This document shows, piece after piece, positions 35,564 to 45,341 of a stretch of DNA of 64,000 nt; position 1 is the stretch's first letter, and every line of letters starts with the position of its first letter. The stretch is from positions 89,139 to 153,138 of the forward strand of contig JAKQIY010000034.1 of the NCBI GenBank assembly GCA_029561455.1, written 5' to 3'. This DNA comes from a bacterium. GTDB taxonomy: Bacteria > Zhuqueibacterota > Zhuqueibacteria > Residuimicrobiales > Krinioviventaceae. A program made the translations under genes and the position numbers. The notes under the pieces were generated by a model that worked only from the letters and a program-made list of their open reading frames with translations, was not told where the DNA came from and searched no databases.

Positions 35564-36325
35564 ATGTTTAGACCCAGAGTAATACCTTGTTTATTATTAA
35601 AAAATTCCGGTCTGGTAAAATCAATTCAATTTAAAAATCATCGTTATATAGGCGATCCGATAAATGCGGTAAAACTATTTAACGACCACAAAGCAGATGA
35701 ACTGGTTTTTCTGGATATTACCGCCACTAATGAGAAAAAGCATATACCCCTTGACCTGGTGCAAAAACTGGGCGAGGAGTGTAATATGCCATTTACGGTA
35801 GGCGGGGGTATACAAAGTATTGAAGAAATAAAAGCGATATTGAGCGCCGGAGCCGAGAAGGTCTGTATAAACACCCAGGCTATAAAAAATCCGGATTTTA
35901 TCCGGCAGGCCGCCGATACATTTGGCAGTTCCACGATTGTTGTTTCTATTGATGTTAAAAAAAATATGTGGGGCAAGTATGAAATATACAGTAATAGTGG
36001 AACTAAAAAGACTGGGTTGGAGCCTCTCGCTTTTGCTTTGAATATGGAAAAAATGGGCGCAGGAGAGATATTGATAAATTCAATTGACTTGGATGGCACA
36101 ATGTCGGGATATGATTTGAATATAATATACAAAATATGTAAAAATTTATCCGTACCGGTCATAGCCTGCGGCGGCGCCGGAAAACTTGCGGATTTACGGG
36201 ATGCTAATAAAATCGGCAAAGCATCGGCTGTTGCTGCCGGAAGTTTATTTGTTTATCATGGCCCCCGTAAAGCCGTGTTGATCAGTTTCCCGTCGCGACA
36301 AGAATTAATTGAACTTTTTAAATAG
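35564..36325 (+). CDS. hisF: HisF2 (sugar-amidation paralogue; Asp11 lost)
   Basis: The protein has 253 residues, a TIM barrel. IPCLLLKNSGLVK replaces the IPCLDVKDGRVVK-type start of true HisF, so the catalytic Asp11 is Leu; Asp130 (VSIDVKK) is kept, as are the phosphate-binding GGGIQS and DLDGTMSGYD. In HisF, Asp11 and Asp130 do the cyclase chemistry, so this protein is probably unable to make imidazole glycerol phosphate and instead channels ammonia to WbpG, as known HisF2 proteins do. Confidence 0.92.
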   Translation: MFRPRVIPCLLLKNSGLVKSIQFKNHRYIGDPINAVKLFNDHKADELVFLDITATNEKKHIPLDLVQKLGEECNMPFTVGGGIQSIEEIKAILSAGAEKVCINTQAIKNPDFIRQAADTFGSSTIVVSIDVKKNMWGKYEIYSNSGTKKTGLEPLAFALNMEKMGAGEILINSIDLDGTMSGYDLNIIYKICKNLSVPVIACGGAGKLADLRDANKIGKASAVAAGSLFVYHGPRKAVLISFPSRQELIELFK

Positions 36326-36374
36326 TATTATCTCTATCCCTGGAAATTTTGAGAAATTAAATGAAAACAAATCT

Positions 36375-37508
36375 ATGAGAGTATTATTTTTTTTAGGACA
36401 TCCGGCACATTATCATCTGTTCAAATATATAATAAAAGAACTGAACAGAAAAAACAACCAATGTTTAATTGTAATTAAAGAAAAAGAGATGCTGGAGAGT
36501 TTGTTAATTAATGACAATTTGAAATATTCAAATGTTTTACCTGCTGCTAATAAAAGAAGGAAACACAGTAAACTTGCTATATTATATGCAAGCGGCAGAG
36601 ATTTACTAATCAAAGATTTCAAATTATTCAATTTTGTTAAAAATAATAAACCCGATATAATGATAGGCACAGAAACATCCATCACCCATATTGGTCGTTT
36701 GTTAAATGTTCCCTCCTTGGTTCTGAATGAAGATGATGCCGTCAGTCAACCGGAGTTCTGTTACCCGACTTATACTTTTGTGAATCATATTATCACGCCC
36801 CATATCTGTAATAATGGCAAGTGGAAAAACAAACAAATTCTATATAACGGCTATCACGAGTTGGCTTATCTTGCGCCTAATTATTTTACTCCGGATAAAG
36901 AAAAGATTAAAGAGTTTAATCCTTCTCAAAAACCTTATTTTATTTTACGGTTTGTCAGTTTAAACGCTTCACATGATATTGGCAAGAAAGGTCTTACCCT
37001 GGAATTGTCTTTGAAATTGATAGAGTTGCTAAAACCCTATGGCGAAATTTTCATCACTTCCGAGCGAAAACTGGAAAAAGAACTGGAACAATATCGGATA
37101 AAAATTAATCCCAATAATATACATAATGCTATATATTACAGTCAATTATTGATAGCAGACAGCCAAACCATGGCCGCAGAAGCTGCGGTTTTGGGAACGC
37201 CTTCAATACGTTTTAATGATTTTGTCGGCAAGCTGGGATATTTGGAAGAATTGGAACATAAATATTGTTTGACATTTGGAATAAAGACGTCTGAACCGGA
37301 AAAATTACTAAATAAAGTTCAGGAATTACTGACGACTCCGGAATTGAAAAAGGCCTGGCAAATGCGTAAAGATAAAATGTTTTCCGAAACAATTGATGTT
37401 ACAGCTTTTATGGTCTGGTTTATTGAAAATTATCCACAGAGTTTTCAAATAATGAAGAACGACCCAAATTATCAAAATAGGTTTGCATTTTCGAAAAAAA
37501 ATATGTAA
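36375..37508 (+). CDS. DUF354 protein (GT-B fold, possible glycosyltransferase or epimerase)
   Basis: The protein has 377 residues from ATG 36375, where the first strand begins (RVLFFLGHPAHYHLF), which matches the start of DUF354 proteins; a longer frame from a TTG at 36309 adds no conserved sequence. Later motifs are GTETSITHIGRLLNVPSLVLNEDD and DSQTMAAEAAVLGTPSIRFNDF. DUF354 has a GT-B fold related to UDP-GlcNAc 2-epimerase (WecB) and glycosyltransferases. Its position right after hisF2 would fit either a transferase for the amidated sugar or a 2-epimerase step like that of WbpI (inference). Confidence 0.8.
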   Translation: MRVLFFLGHPAHYHLFKYIIKELNRKNNQCLIVIKEKEMLESLLINDNLKYSNVLPAANKRRKHSKLAILYASGRDLLIKDFKLFNFVKNNKPDIMIGTETSITHIGRLLNVPSLVLNEDDAVSQPEFCYPTYTFVNHIITPHICNNGKWKNKQILYNGYHELAYLAPNYFTPDKEKIKEFNPSQKPYFILRFVSLNASHDIGKKGLTLELSLKLIELLKPYGEIFITSERKLEKELEQYRIKINPNNIHNAIYYSQLLIADSQTMAAEAAVLGTPSIRFNDFVGKLGYLEELEHKYCLTFGIKTSEPEKLLNKVQELLTTPELKKAWQMRKDKMFSETIDVTAFMVWFIENYPQSFQIMKNDPNYQNRFAFSKKNM

Positions 37509-37536
37509 ATTGCATTTTAATAAAGCGGGGTAATAT

Positions 37537-38568
37537 ATGAACCAAAATACGTTGCAAAATCAGTTATCATTGCTTGAATTTCAAAGTAATGCAAAAACTG
37601 ATCAGGTTATTGAAATATATTCAACGGATATTGAAGAACTGACTAGAGTTCAGGATAATAATCTGGATCTTGTATATATCCGTCCTAAAATCAATGATTT
37701 TCGCAGGATCAATCAATATTTTATTACAGTTAACCAAAAGTTGAAAAATAAAGGTTATCTGGTTTGTCAATGCGAGACTCTGACACAGCGCAATAACCGG
37801 CTGAAAATTAAATATGGAAAATTTTATGTGGTATACAAACCATTAGATTTTGTCTATAAACGAGTTATCCCGAAACTAACAGGGATAAAAAAGATATATT
37901 TTGAAATATCGGACGGTAAAAATCGTGTTTTATCAAAAGCAGAGGTGTTGGGCCGGTTATATTATTGCGGTTTTGAACTTGTAAAAATGGATGAAATCGA
38001 TAATCGTTTGCATTTGATAATGAAAAAGACCAAACCGCCTTGCAATGATCCACAGCCTTCGTATGGGCCATTGTTTAAAATGAAACGGGTTGGTAAAGAT
38101 GGTAATATTATTCATACTTTCAAGTTTCGCACCATGCACCCATATTCCGAGTATTTACGCGATTATATGCTGCAGCAAAACGGGTATTCATTAACCGGCG
38201 ATGGCATAGGAAAAATAGATAATGATTTCAGGGTTACCGAATGGGGTAAATTCCTCAGGAAAAACTGGCTTGATGAATTACCTCAGTTTATAAATATTTT
38301 TCGAGGAGAATTGAAACTGGTTGGCGTTCGCCCGATAAGTAGTTCCTTTGTTAAAGAATACCCTGAAGATTTTTTAAAAGATCGGTTGCAATATAAACCT
38401 GGCTTGTTTCCTCCTTATGCGGCGCATATCCACAAGTCAGTGGCGGAATATATCGAGTCTGAAAAGAAATACCTTGCTGCCTATAAGAAAAGCCCGATTG
38501 TGACCGATATCAAGTATTTTTTGTGGATAGTTTTTAATATTCTGAGCCACAAAATTCGTAGTCAATAA
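37537..38568 (+). CDS. Sugar transferase with unusual soluble N-terminal domain
   Basis: The protein has 343 residues. The C-terminal about 150 residues match the catalytic part of bacterial sugar (phosphoglycosyl) transferases: TFKFRTMHPYSE, WGKFLRKNWLDELPQFINIF and KLVGVRPIS. The N-terminal 170 residues have no membrane helix; they contain IYSTDIEELTR..LDLVYIRP and KLKNKGYLVCQCE, reminiscent of a degenerate methyltransferase-like fold. The re-entrant hydrophobic helix that normally precedes the active site (for example the K/R-x-FD region) is not visible. So it may act without an embedded helix, or be an impaired or accessory enzyme. A normal-type initiating transferase occurs at 43085. Confidence 0.8.
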   Translation: MNQNTLQNQLSLLEFQSNAKTDQVIEIYSTDIEELTRVQDNNLDLVYIRPKINDFRRINQYFITVNQKLKNKGYLVCQCETLTQRNNRLKIKYGKFYVVYKPLDFVYKRVIPKLTGIKKIYFEISDGKNRVLSKAEVLGRLYYCGFELVKMDEIDNRLHLIMKKTKPPCNDPQPSYGPLFKMKRVGKDGNIIHTFKFRTMHPYSEYLRDYMLQQNGYSLTGDGIGKIDNDFRVTEWGKFLRKNWLDELPQFINIFRGELKLVGVRPISSSFVKEYPEDFLKDRLQYKPGLFPPYAAHIHKSVAEYIESEKKYLAAYKKSPIVTDIKYFLWIVFNILSHKIRSQ

Positions 38569-38616
38569 GTTGTCAGATATTTAATAATATACTAAATGTG
38601 ATGCTAACAAGATAAT

Positions 38617-39657
38617 ATGATAGATATGGAAAATATTCGAGTGAATTTTGGTGTTATCGGGCTCGGTGCTATCGGGCCGCGTCATGTCGACAGGATAAGG
38701 CAATTCAAGTCGGCAAAACTTGCAGGTATTTGTGATATTAAAGAACATCGTTTAGCTAAATATGACAGTGGGGAATTTCTAAAATATACCGATTATCATG
38801 ACCTGTTGGCAAATGAAAATATTGATGTTATATCGATTTGTACCCCTAATTACCTGCATGCAGAAATGGCTGTCGATGCCTTATCAGCACGAAAACATGT
38901 CGTATGTGAAAAACCGATGGGGCTGACTTCCAAAGAATGTAAATTAATGGTACATGCCGCATTGACCAATAACAAGACTTTATTTGTGGTTAAACAAAAC
39001 CGCTATAATCCGCCGATCGTGGCAGTTAAAAAGTTGATTGATGAGGGGCAACTCGGCAAAATCTTTATGATCGTTGTCAATTGTTACTGGAACCGGAATA
39101 AAGAATATTATGCCCAATCGGACTGGCGCGGCAAAAAACAACTGGACGGCGGCGCCCTGTTTACCCAGTTCAGCCATTTTGTCGATCTTATGTTAATGTT
39201 TGCCGGCAGTGTTGAATCTATTTACGCCGTGGGCGGAAATTATCATCACCCGGAAATCGAAATTGAGGATACGGGTGTATTATCAATAAAGTTTGATAAC
39301 GGTATCGTTGGCTCGCTTAATTTTACCAACAATTCTTTTGATAGCAATATGGAAGGCTCAATTACCATATTTGCAGAAAACGGCACAGTGAAAATCGGCG
39401 GCCAGTATCTTAATAAACTGGAATATCAAAATATTGCGGGAGATGCTATTCACGTAGCCGAATCAGTCAACGGCCCGAATGATTATGGAAAATACCAGGG
39501 TTCGATGTCAAATCACGATAAAGTGTATGAAAATGTCATCGATTCTTTAACCAACGGCGGCAAAGTCGCTGTCAGCGGCATTGAAGGAATGTGGACAACC
39601 GAAGTGATAGAAGCCGCATACAAATCGATGGAAACAGGTGAACGTATTTTTATATAA
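38617..39657 (+). CDS. Gfo/Idh/MocA-family oxidoreductase
   Basis: The protein has 346 residues. NAD loop GVIGLGAIGPRHVDRI, then SICTPNYLHAEM, VCEKPMGLT, VKQNRYNPPIVAV and DGGALFTQFSHFVDL. This is the general family of sugar-nucleotide 3-dehydrogenases (for example UDP-GlcNAc(A) 3-dehydrogenase). It runs directly into an N-acetyltransferase (13-bp gap) and a DegT aminotransferase, the order needed to make a 3-acetamido-3-deoxy sugar. It is a different subtype from the WbpB homologue at 10270, so there could be two 3-oxo routes. Confidence 0.87.
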   Translation: MIDMENIRVNFGVIGLGAIGPRHVDRIRQFKSAKLAGICDIKEHRLAKYDSGEFLKYTDYHDLLANENIDVISICTPNYLHAEMAVDALSARKHVVCEKPMGLTSKECKLMVHAALTNNKTLFVVKQNRYNPPIVAVKKLIDEGQLGKIFMIVVNCYWNRNKEYYAQSDWRGKKQLDGGALFTQFSHFVDLMLMFAGSVESIYAVGGNYHHPEIEIEDTGVLSIKFDNGIVGSLNFTNNSFDSNMEGSITIFAENGTVKIGGQYLNKLEYQNIAGDAIHVAESVNGPNDYGKYQGSMSNHDKVYENVIDSLTNGGKVAVSGIEGMWTTEVIEAAYKSMETGERIFI

Positions 39658-39670
39658 TTGATTTCTCGGA

Positions 39671-40273
39671 ATGGATGAATATAAAATTTACCAACAGGTG
39701 TTTCTGGGGATAAATCCTGAAATCGGACTATATGTAATTCTCGGTATTCCTCCAGGTGGGAAAAATGATGGTGAGTTAGCAACCAGAATTGGTAATCATG
39801 CAATCATCCGCTCGCATACGGTCATATATGCCGGCAATATAATCGGCGATAATTTCAACACGGGACACGGCGCTTTTCTGCGCGAATGTAACACTATCGG
39901 TTCACATGTCAGCATCGGCACCAAATCAATTGTTGAACATCATGTACAAATTGGCGATCATGTTCGTATCCATTCCCAGGTTTTTGTGCCGGAATTTTCG
40001 GAATTGAAAACCGGCTGCTGGCTGGGGCCAAATGTGGTATTGACAAATGCAAAATATCCCTTGTCGCCGGGCGTTAAGGAGAATTTACAGGGCCCCGTAA
40101 TTGAGGAACATGCTATAATTGGCGCGAATGCTACCATCCTCCCCGGAGTTCGTATTGGTAAAAATGCAATCGTCGGCGCCGGTAGTGTGGTCACCCGCGA
40201 TGTGCCGGACAATGCCGTTGTCGCTGGAAATCCTGCAAAATTTATTAAATCACGAAACGATTTACCTTATTGA
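39671..40273 (+). CDS. Left-handed beta-helix sugar N-acetyltransferase (WbpD/WlbB-like)
   Basis: The protein has 200 residues with hexapeptide repeats throughout (for example [35 protein letters not shown]), and an [13 protein letters not shown] insertion typical of sugar 3-N-acetyltransferases. It is predicted to acetylate the 3-amino group of a UDP-sugar using acetyl-CoA after the DegT aminotransferase (next gene). WbpD/WlbB act on UDP-GlcNAc3NA; the precise sugar here is not certain. Confidence 0.88.
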   Translation: MDEYKIYQQVFLGINPEIGLYVILGIPPGGKNDGELATRIGNHAIIRSHTVIYAGNIIGDNFNTGHGAFLRECNTIGSHVSIGTKSIVEHHVQIGDHVRIHSQVFVPEFSELKTGCWLGPNVVLTNAKYPLSPGVKENLQGPVIEEHAIIGANATILPGVRIGKNAIVGAGSVVTRDVPDNAVVAGNPAKFIKSRNDLPY

Positions 40274-40282
40274 TTAGCAGAT

Positions 40283-41383
40283 ATGAAAATACCTCTTGTA
40301 AACCTGCAAGTCCAGTATGAAACACTACACCAGGAAATTGATCAAGCTATAAACCAGGTCATCCGGGAAACTGCTTTTATAGGCGGTGAATTTTGCATTG
40401 CTTTTGAACGCGAATTTGCTGCTTTTTGTCATGCTGAATATTGCATTGGCGTCGGCAACGGCACCGATGCGCTTTTCCTTGTTCTTAAAGCAAAAGAAAT
40501 TGGCCCCGGCGATGAAGTAATAACTGTCGCTAATTCATTTATTGCCACCTCGGAAGCGATAACCGCCACCGGCGCCCGTCCGGTTTTTGTAGATTGTGAT
40601 CCGGGTACGTTTACAATTGCAGTATCAAAAATAGAAGCAAAAATAACCCTCAGAACCAGGGCAATAATTCCGGTACATCTGTATGGGCAGCCGGCAGATA
40701 TGGATGAAATAAATACTATTGCCCGCAAGCATGGACTGTTTGTCCTTGAAGACGCAGCGCAGGCGCATGGCGCTTATTATAAAAACAGGAGGGTGGGAAC
40801 ATTGGGTAATGCCGCCTGTTTTAGTTTTTATCCCGGTAAAAATCTTGGCGCTTATGGCGATGGCGGCGCAATTGTTACCAATGACCCCGAATTGGCTGAA
40901 AAGTGCCGGATGCTGGCTAACCACGGCCGGCTGGAAAAATATACCCATAAAATTGAAGGCTATAATTCGCGATTGGACGGATTGCAGGCGGCTATTCTAT
41001 CGGTTAAACTCCGGCGTCTCGACGATTGGAACCGGGCCAGAAACCGGGTGGCGGATTACTATCAGCAAAGGTTGATCAATACCCCGGTATCCCTGCCATT
41101 TAAAAGCAGCTTTGTGCAGCATGTTTATCATCTTTACGTAATTTGTGTTGACGAACGGAATGAGTTACAAAAAAAATTAAAAGATGACGGAATAAGCACC
41201 GGTATCCACTATCCCATTCCATTACCCCATCAACCCGCTTATCAGTATCTTGAGCATAAAAAAGGTGATTTCCCGGTTTGTGAACAACTGGCAGGCAAAA
41301 TACTATCCTTACCAATGTACCCGGAATTGACTAACCAGGAACTTGATTATATTATTGAAAAAATCAGGGAATTTTATCAATGA
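40283..41383 (+). CDS. DegT/DnrJ/EryC1 aminotransferase (WbpE/WlbC-like)
   Basis: The protein has 366 residues, a PLP enzyme. The Schiff-base lysine is Lys186 in [15 protein letters not shown], with [10 protein letters not shown] (Asp for the pyridine N) and GNGTDALFL upstream. It transfers an amino group from glutamate to a 3-keto sugar nucleotide. It overlaps the Wzi gene start by 4 bp and follows the N-acetyltransferase by 9 bp, completing the dehydrogenase, transferase, acetyltransferase triplet. Confidence 0.92.
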   Translation: MKIPLVNLQVQYETLHQEIDQAINQVIRETAFIGGEFCIAFEREFAAFCHAEYCIGVGNGTDALFLVLKAKEIGPGDEVITVANSFIATSEAITATGARPVFVDCDPGTFTIAVSKIEAKITLRTRAIIPVHLYGQPADMDEINTIARKHGLFVLEDAAQAHGAYYKNRRVGTLGNAACFSFYPGKNLGAYGDGGAIVTNDPELAEKCRMLANHGRLEKYTHKIEGYNSRLDGLQAAILSVKLRRLDDWNRARNRVADYYQQRLINTPVSLPFKSSFVQHVYHLYVICVDERNELQKKLKDDGISTGIHYPIPLPHQPAYQYLEHKKGDFPVCEQLAGKILSLPMYPELTNQELDYIIEKIREFYQ

Positions 41384-42945
41384 AATCAGGAATTATTTCT
41401 TACTTTTTTATTTTGGGGCTATGTATTTCGCCCGCCCTTGCCGAAACCCTGCCGCCGTACCATCCGGCGTATGTATACATTGATGAATTGCAAGCGCGCG
41501 GTTATTGTCTTGACCTGCCGGTAATGAACCGGCCGTATACACGCGAACAAATTAAGCGCAGCTTGTTGGCATTACAAGCCAAATCCTCAAGCGAATCCCT
41601 TGTTGCTATTGATAATTTCCTCTCCCCGTTATTAAAAGAATTTGCGCGGGAGATAACTGTAGCGAAAGGGTTGGGGGAGGAGAGCGATGCTATTTTTGCC
41701 CGCTCGTTTGTGCAGGGCAACCTGGATATGGATAAAGATGAAACCCGTTATAAAGGAATCTACCGGGCCGGCGTCGGCACAACGATCATGTCGAATTTAA
41801 CCCTCTATAGCGGCGTCAATTTTAATCAGTATGATGTGAATAATGAGGATTACCAGGGTTATGAATGGCGCGGCGTTACCGGCTATATGGAACAAGCCTA
41901 TACCGCATACCAAACTCGGCGTTATACTGTCAAGTTTGGCAGGGATTTCATGATCTGGGGCCCGGCGCAAAACGGTTCGCTGGTCATGTCCGGCATTGCC
42001 CGGCCGTTAGACCATCTGTATGCCGCTCTGAATTTTGGCCCGTTCCGGTTCTCGTGGTTTGCCGCGGAACTTGATGATCATAGCAGAAAGAAAACCAATT
42101 CTGCAATAATTACAGTAAAACGATATTTAGCCGGTCACCGCCTGGATGCGCGCTTTTGGCGCAACCGCCTGCAGATCGGGATTTCCGAATTGATGCTCTA
42201 TGGCGGCGATGCGGAGAAATTCAATATCGTCTACCTCAATCCGGTAATGTTCTATCATGGCGAACACAAAAATAACGCCAGTCATCTGGGCAATGTACTG
42301 CCCACAATGGATATTCTGATCTATCCCCGGCCCAACTGGAATATCTATACCTCCCTTTTGATCGATGATTACCAGGTTGAAAAAGTGGTTGTAACCGACC
42401 TGGAACCTAACGAGATCGGTTTTATCATTGGCACCACCTTCGCTGATCCATTCAATATTCAGGGTTCGGCAATCAACCTGGAATATACCCGTATCACTAA
42501 CCGTACCTATAAAACCGAAGACGCGCTGGAAACATTTATCCACCGGGGAGTGACCCTGGGTCATCCGCTGGGCAATGATTTTGATCGCATACTGGTCGGA
42601 CTTGCACATTGGGTACGGTCTGATTTACAGGTAAAAGCTAATTATTCACATATTCGTCATGGCGAAGGCAGCATTTACACCCCCTGGGATATGCCGTGGA
42701 TGAATTTTACCCTGGAAGAAGGTTACTCCGAACCGTTTCCTTTCGGTACTGTTGAAAGCAGAGACATCTTTGAAATACAGGCTCGCTGGTACTATAACGA
42801 CTGGCTGCGTTTTAACCTGCAATTCCAGTCATACAACTTTAGCAACCAGGGTAATATCGAGGGACAAAGCGATTCTTACCTGCAAGGGAAAATAAATATA
42901 GAACTGAATCCGGGCTATCTGTGGAAAATAAATAACCCGGACTGA
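41380..42945 (+). CDS. wzi: Wzi-family capsule assembly protein
   Basis: The protein has 521 residues with a signal peptide (ending PALAE). It begins with [16 protein letters not shown], as in the helical N-terminal bundle of Wzi-type proteins, and continues as an aromatic-rich beta barrel (for example [25 protein letters not shown] strands, and [12 protein letters not shown]). Wzi is an outer-membrane lectin that anchors exported capsule on the cell surface. It closes the polysaccharide locus on the export side, after the aminotransferase. Confidence 0.87.
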   Translation: MKSGIISYFFILGLCISPALAETLPPYHPAYVYIDELQARGYCLDLPVMNRPYTREQIKRSLLALQAKSSSESLVAIDNFLSPLLKEFAREITVAKGLGEESDAIFARSFVQGNLDMDKDETRYKGIYRAGVGTTIMSNLTLYSGVNFNQYDVNNEDYQGYEWRGVTGYMEQAYTAYQTRRYTVKFGRDFMIWGPAQNGSLVMSGIARPLDHLYAALNFGPFRFSWFAAELDDHSRKKTNSAIITVKRYLAGHRLDARFWRNRLQIGISELMLYGGDAEKFNIVYLNPVMFYHGEHKNNASHLGNVLPTMDILIYPRPNWNIYTSLLIDDYQVEKVVVTDLEPNEIGFIIGTTFADPFNIQGSAINLEYTRITNRTYKTEDALETFIHRGVTLGHPLGNDFDRILVGLAHWVRSDLQVKANYSHIRHGEGSIYTPWDMPWMNFTLEEGYSEPFPFGTVESRDIFEIQARWYYNDWLRFNLQFQSYNFSNQGNIEGQSDSYLQGKINIELNPGYLWKINNPD

Positions 42946-43084
42946 CAGTAGCCTGATGTTCCAAGAGTAAACCGGGGGAGAGATTTATCATCATTACTTT
43001 AGGGGAAAGAAAAACTATTTGAGTATTGGTCAAGTTTTGTTAATTTATCTGCACTGAATACTGGAATTTTTTTTACGAGAATAA

Positions 43085-44116
43085 ATGCTGATACCATCCA
43101 GAACCGTTAAAAACAGGCATAATATTATCATTGCCGGTGATGCCCAGGCGATCTCCGATTTAAGTCGATTTTTCATTCAAAAGCGAATCCGGTATCATGT
43201 TCATGGAGTTGTATTATTGCCGGGTGAGGAAGGACTGCCCGTCAACCCGGAAGCGCCATTGCAATTCCGGAATTTGGGAGCGATCGTTGAAATACCGGCG
43301 CTGCTTGAAAAAAACAGTATTGATGAACTGTTTATCGTCCTGCCAGCGCCTTGTTTTAATGCTGCAATCCGTGAATTGGTAGAATGTTGCCTGGGAATGG
43401 GGGTGGTTTGTCATATACCGGTTACAATAAGCGGTTATGAAAAGTATAAATCTATCTTACAAGAGTGGCCGCCATTTTCTTTACGAACTTTATATACCGG
43501 TTCACTTTATCAAAATCCATCTCTTAAAGTGAAATATTGTTTTGATTTTTATATGTCGTTATTATTATTGTTATTGTTGATCCCGGTTTTTATGATCATT
43601 GCACTTTTAATAGTAATATCATCAGGATGGCCGGTGATTTTTGTGCATCGGCGGGTTGGTTATAACCGGCGTATCTTTAATATGATCAAATTCCGCACAA
43701 TGGTAAAAAACGCTGAAGCTATGCAGGCAGAATTGGAAAGCCTGAATGAAGCCGACGGCGCGGCGTTTAAAATTGCCGGGGACCCGCGCATAACCCGTTT
43801 TGGCAAATGGCTGCGCAAAATGAGCCTGGACGAACTACCGCAGCTTGTCAATGTGCTGCTGGGTGATATGAGCCTGGTCGGGCCGCGGCCACTGCCGGTT
43901 CGCGATGTGAGTAAAATCGAACATCGCTGGCAATACCGCCGATTCAGCGCACTGCCCGGCATGACCTGCACCTGGCAGACCAGCCGTCGTTACGAGATGC
44001 CTTTTGATGAATGGGCAAAACTCGATCTTGAATATATTGATAACTGGTCCATTGGTATAGACTTGAAAATACTGCTCCGAACCATTCCCGCTGTACTGAT
44101 TGGCAAGGGACGATAA
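43085..44116 (+). CDS. Undecaprenyl-phosphate sugar phosphotransferase, short form
   Basis: The protein has 343 residues. Residues about 12-140 form a soluble CoA-binding-like Rossmann domain (NIIIAGDAQAISDLS). One hydrophobic helix follows (LLLLLLIPVFMIIALLIVI, about 160-180), then the catalytic domain: FVHRRVGYNRRIFNMIKFRTM, SLDELPQLVNVLLGDMSLVGPRP and LPGMTCTWQ. Classical exopolysaccharide initiators have four additional N-terminal helices and about 460 residues; those are missing. It starts repeat-unit synthesis by placing a sugar phosphate on undecaprenyl phosphate. Confidence 0.9.
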   Translation: MLIPSRTVKNRHNIIIAGDAQAISDLSRFFIQKRIRYHVHGVVLLPGEEGLPVNPEAPLQFRNLGAIVEIPALLEKNSIDELFIVLPAPCFNAAIRELVECCLGMGVVCHIPVTISGYEKYKSILQEWPPFSLRTLYTGSLYQNPSLKVKYCFDFYMSLLLLLLLIPVFMIIALLIVISSGWPVIFVHRRVGYNRRIFNMIKFRTMVKNAEAMQAELESLNEADGAAFKIAGDPRITRFGKWLRKMSLDELPQLVNVLLGDMSLVGPRPLPVRDVSKIEHRWQYRRFSALPGMTCTWQTSRRYEMPFDEWAKLDLEYIDNWSIGIDLKILLRTIPAVLIGKGR

Positions 44117-44156
44117 TTACCATAACGATCAAGTATAAAATAGTACCGGAAAAGGT

Positions 44157-45272
44157 ATGCTGGGAAAAATCAATGAAATAGTTTTATTTATCACCGTGTT
44201 TTTATTTTTTCTGTTCACAATTTTTCTATTGACCAGAACTGAAAATAAAACCACTAACAGGTTATTGGCCGCTTTTTTACTGGCAAAGCTGATCTGTATA
44301 ATCAACATCCTGCTGTATTTTTTTTATAATTATTTCTTTTCCCATTTTCCCAATTTATTCTATATTTTATGGCCATTCCTGTTTGTCTATATTCCATTAT
44401 TATATTTATATACCCGTTCAATTGTTTATCCTGAAATAAAAATTACGGTTGCAGACCTTAAATATTTTGCTGTTTTTGTCATTGCAGTTTTGTTTTTCAG
44501 TATCCGTTTTTATTTCCTGGATGCAAATGCCAAACGTTTACTTTTAGAGGACAGTAATTTTCATCAGCAGATTGGGTATTTATTTTTAATTTTATATTAT
44601 CCGCAATCTTTCTTTTTCCTGGTTGCGTCTCTTGTCATGCTCTACAGATACCGGCAGCGGATCAGGCAATATTACTCTTCCCTTGAAAAAATTAACCTCT
44701 CCTGGCTGAGCATTGTACTGTGGTCGTTTATTATCATGTATTCAATTGCCCTGCTGGATGACTTGAGCCGTTTTACCGGGATCAAAATATCACTACTTGA
44801 ATTATTATTGAATTGCAGTTTTCTTGTCTTTCCTTCAATTCTCATATTCAAGGGCCTCTCCTTGTCGAGTGAACCGACAAAAATAAACCTGGAAGAGAAA
44901 ACCAAACCGGTAGGGCTGGATGATACGCTGTTAACTGCTTATACCAATCGTTTGCAACATTATATGCAGCATGAAAAACCATACCTGTATTCTACAATTA
45001 CCCTGCAGGACCTGGCGGATAAATTATCTGTCCCCCCGCGTAATTTATCCTACCTGTTGAATAATTACATCAAGCAGAATTTTTTCGATTATATCAATTC
45101 TTACCGTATTGAAGAAGCCAAGCAGATTATGCAAAAGCACAACCGGCCCAAAACGATCCTCGAAGTTTTGTACAGCGTTGGTTTTAACAGCAAATCGGTT
45201 TTCAATACCGCATTCAAAAAAAATACCGGTATGACCCCCTCCGAATTTATCAAATACCTGGAAAAAGCCTGA
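44157..45272 (+). CDS. Membrane-anchored AraC-type transcription regulator
   Basis: The protein has 371 residues. About seven hydrophobic helices fill residues 1-240, then a linker, then two helix-turn-helix motifs of the AraC family (TLQDLADKLSVPPRNLSYLLN, then ILEVLYSVGFNSKSVFNTAFKKNTGMTPSEF). This design, common in Bacteroidota relatives, implies a signal sensed at the membrane. It sits between the polysaccharide locus and the T9SS-tailed esterase and may control either. An inverted repeat lies just downstream, before the esterase (45342-45370). Confidence 0.88.
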   Translation: MLGKINEIVLFITVFLFFLFTIFLLTRTENKTTNRLLAAFLLAKLICIINILLYFFYNYFFSHFPNLFYILWPFLFVYIPLLYLYTRSIVYPEIKITVADLKYFAVFVIAVLFFSIRFYFLDANAKRLLLEDSNFHQQIGYLFLILYYPQSFFFLVASLVMLYRYRQRIRQYYSSLEKINLSWLSIVLWSFIIMYSIALLDDLSRFTGIKISLLELLLNCSFLVFPSILIFKGLSLSSEPTKINLEEKTKPVGLDDTLLTAYTNRLQHYMQHEKPYLYSTITLQDLADKLSVPPRNLSYLLNNYIKQNFFDYINSYRIEEAKQIMQKHNRPKTILEVLYSVGFNSKSVFNTAFKKNTGMTPSEFIKYLEKA

Positions 45273-45341
45273 TAAAATGGTTCGACTTTATGTTTTTGCT
45301 TAAAGCAGGTCGAATTATCCCCTGTCAAATTTTATATTGTA

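Noticed and set aside
34945..36325. Histidine biosynthesis hisH-hisF
   Set aside because: Asp11 of HisF is lost, wbpG precedes the pair, and no other his gene is near.
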